Assembly (NCBI GenBank): GCA_964604675.1
Contig: CAZSAT010000008.1
Location: forward strand, 36,983 to 100,982
DNA length: 64,000 bases
Direction of reading: 5' to 3'
Source: CAZSAT01 sp964604675
Lineage (GTDB): Bacteria; Myxococcota_A; UBA796; CAJQPC01
A model generated the notes under the pieces. It worked only from the letters and a program-made list of their open reading frames with translations, did no database searches and had not been told where the DNA came from. Shown here piece after piece: positions 59,738-64,000 of the stretch. A program made the position numbers and the translations under genes. Within the stretch, counting starts at the first letter, position 1; each line of letters opens with the position of its first letter.

Positions 59738-61138
59738 ATGAGCACCTTGATCCTGATCGCGTTCGCACCGCTCGGATGCGACGGCGACGGCGACACCGGA
59801 GTCGCCGCCACGGCGGCCTCCAACTCCGTCCCGGAAGCCGATGCCGGCTCCGACGTCTCGGCGGCCGGCAGCGAGGTCGTGCAGCTGGACGGTCGCGGAA
59901 GCTACGACCCCGACGGCGACCCCCTCACCTTCCACTGGAGCTTCGACAGCGCGCCGGACGGCTCGGACTTCGCGCCCAGCGAACAGGAGGCGCGCGGCGC
60001 CTCCGGGGACTTCACACCCAACGACTCCAGCTCGGCCTCCACCTCCGCCTTCGTGCCCGACGTGGTGGGAACCTACCTGGTGCGCCTGGTCGTGAACGAC
60101 GGCAAGGACGACTCCGATCCGGACTTCGTCACCGTCGTGGTGGACGAGCCCACCACGCTTCCGGTCGCCAACGCAGGCGTCGATCAAACCGTGGCCGTGG
60201 GCAGCGTGGCCGTGCTCGACGGCTCCAACTCCTACGACCCCAACGGCTTCGACCTCGACTACGGCTGGACCGTGGTGTCGGTGCCCGATGGCTCCGCGGT
60301 CTCCGCGGCCACGTTGACCGGTGCCGATGCCGAGTCGGCGTCCTTCACCGTGGACAAGAAGGGCGACTACCTGCTCAGCCTGGTCGTCGGAAACGGCCTG
60401 ACCGAGTCCGTGGCCGACTCCATCACCGTCACCGGCCTCGGCACCGAGAACCAGCCGGAGGCCGACGCGGGCGACGACAAGGCGGCCGAGGACTGCACGC
60501 ACATCCAGCTCGACGGCTCCGGGTCCAGCGATCCGGACGGCGACGCGCTCCAGTACTTCTGGGAGGTGCAGAGCGTTCCTTCCGGCTCCACCGCCACCAA
60601 CGCCAACTTCGACGACCGCACGGGCGAGAAGCCCACCTTCTGGGCGGACATCGCCGGCAGCTACATCATGTCGCTCACGGTGTCGGACGGATCGGACTGG
60701 TCGGTGCTCGACAACATCACGCTCACGGTGAGCGAGCGGCAGGCCAACTCGGCGCCCTCGGTCAACGTCGGGGTCATCGCCACGGTGTCGGCCGGCACCT
60801 CGGAGTGCAGCGAGGATGCCTACGGCTACGACTGCGCCGAGTGCTCCGCGGTCAACACCACGGTCGGCGACACCATCACCATCACCGACCCGGACGGCGA
60901 CCCCTACACCGTCGTGTGGGAGGTCTCGAGCGGCGACGCCACGATCTCCGACCCCACGGAGCTCGTGACCACGGTCAACCTCGAGGGTGCCGAAGCGAGC
61001 GAGCCGGATCTGTGCGACGAGAACGCGTACGACCTGCTGCTGTACGTGACCGATTGCCCCGGCGCGACCACGACCACCACGGTCACGGTCACCGCTGAGT
61101 GCTGCGGCCAGGAGGAGTCCGGCGAGAAGTCGCCCTGA
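59738..61138 (+). CDS. PKD-repeat putative lipoprotein, paralogue
   Basis: A 466-residue putative lipoprotein (PLGC, Cys14) with the same plan as its neighbour: four PKD-like repeats (DGRGSYDPDGDPLTFHWSF, DGSNSYDPNGFDLDYGWTV, DGSGSSDPDGDALQYFWEV, then a divergent fourth) and a Cys-rich C-terminal domain. The last domain of both proteins has the arrangement ECxxxxxYxxxCxxC, which suggests tandem duplication. It likely lies on the outer surface. No catalytic site seen. Confidence 0.85.
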   Translation: MSTLILIAFAPLGCDGDGDTGVAATAASNSVPEADAGSDVSAAGSEVVQLDGRGSYDPDGDPLTFHWSFDSAPDGSDFAPSEQEARGASGDFTPNDSSSASTSAFVPDVVGTYLVRLVVNDGKDDSDPDFVTVVVDEPTTLPVANAGVDQTVAVGSVAVLDGSNSYDPNGFDLDYGWTVVSVPDGSAVSAATLTGADAESASFTVDKKGDYLLSLVVGNGLTESVADSITVTGLGTENQPEADAGDDKAAEDCTHIQLDGSGSSDPDGDALQYFWEVQSVPSGSTATNANFDDRTGEKPTFWADIAGSYIMSLTVSDGSDWSVLDNITLTVSERQANSAPSVNVGVIATVSAGTSECSEDAYGYDCAECSAVNTTVGDTITITDPDGDPYTVVWEVSSGDATISDPTELVTTVNLEGAEASEPDLCDENAYDLLLYVTDCPGATTTTTVTVTAECCGQEESGEKSP

Positions 61139-61156
61139 TCGGGGTAGCCTCGGCCG

Positions 61157-61990
61157 GTGCTCTCGCTCTTCCTGGCACCTCTGCCTTGGCTCGACGGACC
61201 TTGCGACGACCTGCGCTATCCGGTGATGGATGGCGACTGGGTGGTGGGCTGCGGCCCCTCCGGGGACGTCGACCGAGCCATGAACCTCGCCTCGGGCGAG
61301 CGCGTGATCCTCGACGCCGGCGCGACCGCGCCCGCGGTGGGCGGAGGCGTGGTGTACGCGGCCGGTCTGCGAGGGGGGCTCTGGCGCCTGCCGTCGGCGG
61401 CGTCCGACCCGGACATGGCGCGCATCCCGGTGACCGGCCATGCACCCCCCGCCACCGACGGCTCCTTCGTGGTGGTGGTGACCAGCACGGACGTGCAGCG
61501 CCTCGAGATCGGCGAGCGCACGCGGTACCACACCGCGGCGTCTCCGGCGCCCTGGTACGCTCCAGCCGTGTCGGGGCGGTGGGCGGCCTGGGTGGACGTC
61601 GCCGAGCGGGATGCGCGAGGCGAGGACGTGCTGGTCTACGACGCGGACACCCGACAGACGCTCCAGGTCGCTGTCGGCCCTGGGAACGAGCGTCACGTGG
61701 CGCTCTCCGGCGACCACGTGGGCTGGGTCGAGGACGGCGCGGTGGTCGTCCGTGATCTCCGCACCGGGCATCAACAGCGGCACGCCACCGACGCGCGGCC
61801 GACCACCCGCCTGGCGCTGGACGGTGACGTGGCGTGCTGGGAGTCCTGGAACGGCCTGGACGTCGACGTGACGTGCAGCGACGGCGTGGCGGTGGAGGGT
61901 GATGGCGACCAACGCACGCCGTCACGGTCGGGCGACCGCGTGCTCTACGTCGAGCGCGGAAGAACCTTCCTGGCCACGGTCGAGCGCTGA
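61157..61990 (+). CDS. Exported beta-propeller-like protein
   Basis: A 277-residue protein. The chain contains repeated short strands such as VMDGDWVVGCGPSGDVDRAM, WYAPAVSGRWAAWVDV, VALSGDHVGWVEDGAVVVRDL and LALDGDVACWESW. These resemble the TolB/periplasmic propeller blades in which W-A-W or W-x-x-D close each blade. The GTG at 61157 begins a hydrophobic segment that may be a weak signal. Its stop shares one base with the start of the next membrane protein (TGATG). Function not known. Confidence 0.7.
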   Translation: MLSLFLAPLPWLDGPCDDLRYPVMDGDWVVGCGPSGDVDRAMNLASGERVILDAGATAPAVGGGVVYAAGLRGGLWRLPSAASDPDMARIPVTGHAPPATDGSFVVVVTSTDVQRLEIGERTRYHTAASPAPWYAPAVSGRWAAWVDVAERDARGEDVLVYDADTRQTLQVAVGPGNERHVALSGDHVGWVEDGAVVVRDLRTGHQQRHATDARPTTRLALDGDVACWESWNGLDVDVTCSDGVAVEGDGDQRTPSRSGDRVLYVERGRTFLATVER

Positions 61991-63786
61991 TGCTCGGCCT
62001 GGCGACGGCGCTGCTGGCGGTGGTGGTCGTGCTCGGCCTCGCCGACCCGGGCGTGGCACCGGAGGCGTTGCTGCGTGCCCTTCGCGGCGGCGCCGGGGCG
62101 CTGGGTTGGGCGGTCGCTTCGGTCGGCGTCGGCCGGCTCGTGCTGCGTTCGGGGCGCGTCGTGGAGCTGCTTGCAGCGGGCGTCGCGGTGCTGGGGCTCG
62201 CCTTGTTGCCGCTGGCCGCCCTCGACCTGCTGCGCCTTGGCTGGGTGCTGGGCCTGCTCGGTGTCGCCGGCTGGTCGGTGGGGCGCGTGGATCGACCGTC
62301 GCGTCCGCCAGCCGCGGTGCTGGTCGTGGCGCTCGTGTTCGCCGTTCCAGGCCTGATCGACGCGCTGGCCCCGCCCGTCGACACCGATGAGCTCTACTAC
62401 CACCTGGCCGTGCCGCAGGCCCTGCTCGACAGGGGCCTGCAGGGAGGGTTCTGGTTCCCGGAGGCGTCGCGCCCGCTGCCGCTGGCCCTGGTCTGGGGCG
62501 CCGCCATGGGGAGCGGCGGGGAAGCCGCTCCCAAGCTGCTGCACCTCGTGCTCGTGTTCGCGCTGCTGTGGGAGGTGCGGGCGCTCGGGCAGCGGGAGGT
62601 CGGCCCCTGGGCGGGAGAGCTCGCCGCGCTCGCGCTGCTCGGCTCCTGGAGCTTCGTGCGGGAGTCGGGGCTCGCCTACAACGACCTGCCGACGGCCTTG
62701 TTCGTGGTGTGCGCCCTCCGAGCCTGTCTCGACGGGAAGGCAGGTCGTCTGGCCCTGTTCGCAGGCGCTGCGCTCGCGACCAAGTACACGGCCGCGGGGG
62801 CCGTCACAGCCATCTACCTGCTGGCCCTCTGGCGGGGGTTCGGGCTGCGGCGTGTGGCGGTGGCGACGGGGCTGGCGCTGGCCTGGGTCGCGCCATGGTG
62901 GCTGCGGAACGTAGCCGACGGGCTCCACCCGCTGTTTCCGTATGCCGGCTGGGCCCACTTCGACGGCTTCGTGTTCCTGTACCTGGAGAAGTACGGGGCG
63001 GGCCGGGAGCCCATGGACCTGGTGGCGGCCGCGTGGCGGGCGTTCACGGAGGCCTCGCCGCGCTCCTACAGCTTCCTGGGGCGCCTGAACCCGGTGTTCC
63101 TCGTGTGCGTGCCGGCGGCGGGCGTTGCGGCCTTGCGCGGCCGCGCGACCTTCGCCTGGCTCGTGGTGCCCATCTGGTTGGCCTGGCTGCTCGGACCTCA
63201 CTCGCTTCGCTACCTGCTGCCCGGGCTGCCGGTGTTGGCGCTCGCCGCCACCGAGGGCGTCGCGGAGCTGCCACGCCTGGGTCGTGTGGCGGTGTTGGCC
63301 GTCTGGGTGGCCGGGCTCCCGTCCAACGTCGGCCCCTGGCTGGACACCGTGGGAGACCGAGCCGCCGTGGCTCTCGGAACCGAAGACCGCGACGACTTCC
63401 TGGCGCGCAACGTCTACGGATGGGAGGCGCTGGCGTGGGTGCGCGATCAGGCGCCCTCCGACGCCAAGGTGGCCCTGCTGTACACGTGGGGTCGGTACTA
63501 CGTCGGGCGGCCGTGGGTGCTGGGGTCGGTCGAGGACCACACGCCGACGCGCTACCTGGTGAGGCAGCACGGCAGCCAGGCCATCGAGGCCTTGGCGGCG
63601 GCCGGGGTCACCCACCTCGTGGTGTCCGAGGAGAAGCCCATTCGAAAGGTCCACCGCTTCCTCGACGACGCCGAGTGGCGGGAGGCCTTCCTGGAGCCGC
63701 GAAGCTCCGTGGACGAACAGCTCCGCGGCCAGGCCACGCGGGTGTTTCGGGCGGGCGAGCACTCGGTCTGGCGGGTCGTCCCGTGA
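61990..63786 (+). CDS. Polytopic membrane glycosyltransferase-like protein (GT-C)
   Basis: A 598-residue protein with about twelve hydrophobic helices. The first large loop has PPVDTDELYYHL, which fits the catalytic Asp/acidic pair of GT-C enzymes of the ArnT/PMT and DUF2029 type. The ESGLAYNDLPTALFVVCAL and GAALATKYTAAGA segments are typical of this clan. A soluble C-terminal domain (about 470-598) follows the last helix. Such proteins transfer sugars from polyprenyl carriers on the periplasmic side. It overlaps the preceding gene by one base and the following gene by four. Confidence 0.8.
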   Translation: MLGLATALLAVVVVLGLADPGVAPEALLRALRGGAGALGWAVASVGVGRLVLRSGRVVELLAAGVAVLGLALLPLAALDLLRLGWVLGLLGVAGWSVGRVDRPSRPPAAVLVVALVFAVPGLIDALAPPVDTDELYYHLAVPQALLDRGLQGGFWFPEASRPLPLALVWGAAMGSGGEAAPKLLHLVLVFALLWEVRALGQREVGPWAGELAALALLGSWSFVRESGLAYNDLPTALFVVCALRACLDGKAGRLALFAGAALATKYTAAGAVTAIYLLALWRGFGLRRVAVATGLALAWVAPWWLRNVADGLHPLFPYAGWAHFDGFVFLYLEKYGAGREPMDLVAAAWRAFTEASPRSYSFLGRLNPVFLVCVPAAGVAALRGRATFAWLVVPIWLAWLLGPHSLRYLLPGLPVLALAATEGVAELPRLGRVAVLAVWVAGLPSNVGPWLDTVGDRAAVALGTEDRDDFLARNVYGWEALAWVRDQAPSDAKVALLYTWGRYYVGRPWVLGSVEDHTPTRYLVRQHGSQAIEALAAAGVTHLVVSEEKPIRKVHRFLDDAEWREAFLEPRSSVDEQLRGQATRVFRAGEHSVWRVVP

Positions 63787-64000
63787 GGGCGCTCGGTTGG
63801 GTGTGGGATGTGGCTGTGGTGGCCTTGCTGGTGTTCGTGCGCTCGCTCGCGCAGGTGCGCGGCCGGCCCGAGGGGGTGCCCGACGCGTTGGCGGACGTAC
63901 CGGAGGCGTGGTGGCAGGTGGGTGGGGTGCACGACTTCGTGCTGACGGGGCCCGACGCCGGAGCCTGGGCGAGCAACGTCCAGGCGTGGCTCAACGACGG
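63783..64000 (+). CDS. Membrane protein, N-terminal part (truncated by window end)
   Basis: The first 72 codons of a gene that continues past the window. The GTG overlaps the previous stop (GTGA). The product starts with a hydrophobic helix (WVWDVAVVALLVFVRSLAQV) and then a loop with LTGPDAGAWASNVQAWLND. A helix followed by a GPDAxxWA loop is what GT-C-type sugar transferases show at their start (compare the DAHKHVWAYWH loop of the gene at 30609), so this is probably another one. Too little is present for a firm name. Confidence 0.65.
   Translation, partial: MRALGWVWDVAVVALLVFVRSLAQVRGRPEGVPDALADVPEAWWQVGGVHDFVLTGPDAGAWASNVQAWLND

Overview
The window is a gene-dense, high-GC stretch of a bacterial chromosome. 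Most same-strand neighbours overlap by 1 to 13 bases or sit a few bases apart. The organism is Gram-negative: it has System I cytochrome c maturation genes, a TonB-dependent outer-membrane receptor and about a dozen lipoproteins. Several traits point to Myxococcota or another lineage of the former Deltaproteobacteria. These are an AgmX/PglI-type C-terminal domain, Asp/Thr/Ser-rich linkers behind lipoprotein signals, MopE-like DCDD metal-binding motifs, Cys-TM-Arg C-terminal tails, and FHA and cyclase signalling genes. This placement is inference. I see no rRNA, tRNA, CRISPR array, phage or insertion sequence.

Layout. 1-4024: the end of a ccm operon (ccmF partial, ccmG, ccmH, ccmI). 4033-8958: a lipoprotein, a short YD-repeat protein, a peptidase C26 amidotransferase, a diacylglycerol-kinase-like lipid kinase and a GNAT protein. 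8931-16314: a minus-strand FHA-like plus adenylate cyclase pair, a DUF1015 protein and a proline-rich protein. 16422-18885: an MscS channel and an alpha/beta hydrolase. 18891-23387: a minus-strand secreted set (unknown secreted protein, matrixin-like protease, lipoprotein of the sulfatase/phosphatase fold). 23654-28089: an Oar-like TonB receptor with two lipoproteins. 28090-28548: a non-coding block with a perfect 50-bp duplication and several hairpins. 28549-30564: AgmX/PglI-domain and E2-acyltransferase-core proteins. 30609-34520: a membrane glycosyltransferase-like protein, an M28 peptidase, a Nudix hydrolase and an alpha/beta hydrolase.

34521-46114 is a six-gene minus-strand operon made only of extracytoplasmic or membrane proteins, and it is the most unusual part of the window. 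It encodes a small lipoprotein, an ASPIC/UnbV protein fused to a cupredoxin domain, a 1354-residue protein, a rhomboid protease, a propeller-type lipoprotein and another large lipoprotein. The 1354-residue protein reads as three exported proteins fused in frame, and the rhomboid gene overlaps its stop codon.

46141-51782: a lipoprotein, thiG, a thiE/tenI-like gene, and an asparaginase/TSUP transporter/Tim44-like operon. 51948-55353: two Cys-rich mini-lipoproteins, a GT4 glycosyltransferase and a TPR glycosyltransferase of the TMTC type. 55365-58285: a B12-binding radical SAM protein, a HEAT-like protein and an exported beta-rich protein. 58381-64000: two PKD lipoproteins, a propeller-like protein and two membrane proteins, the last cut by the window end. 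Several clusters pair membrane glycosyltransferases with secreted proteins, which suggests envelope or surface-polysaccharide work. No metabolic pathway is complete inside the window.
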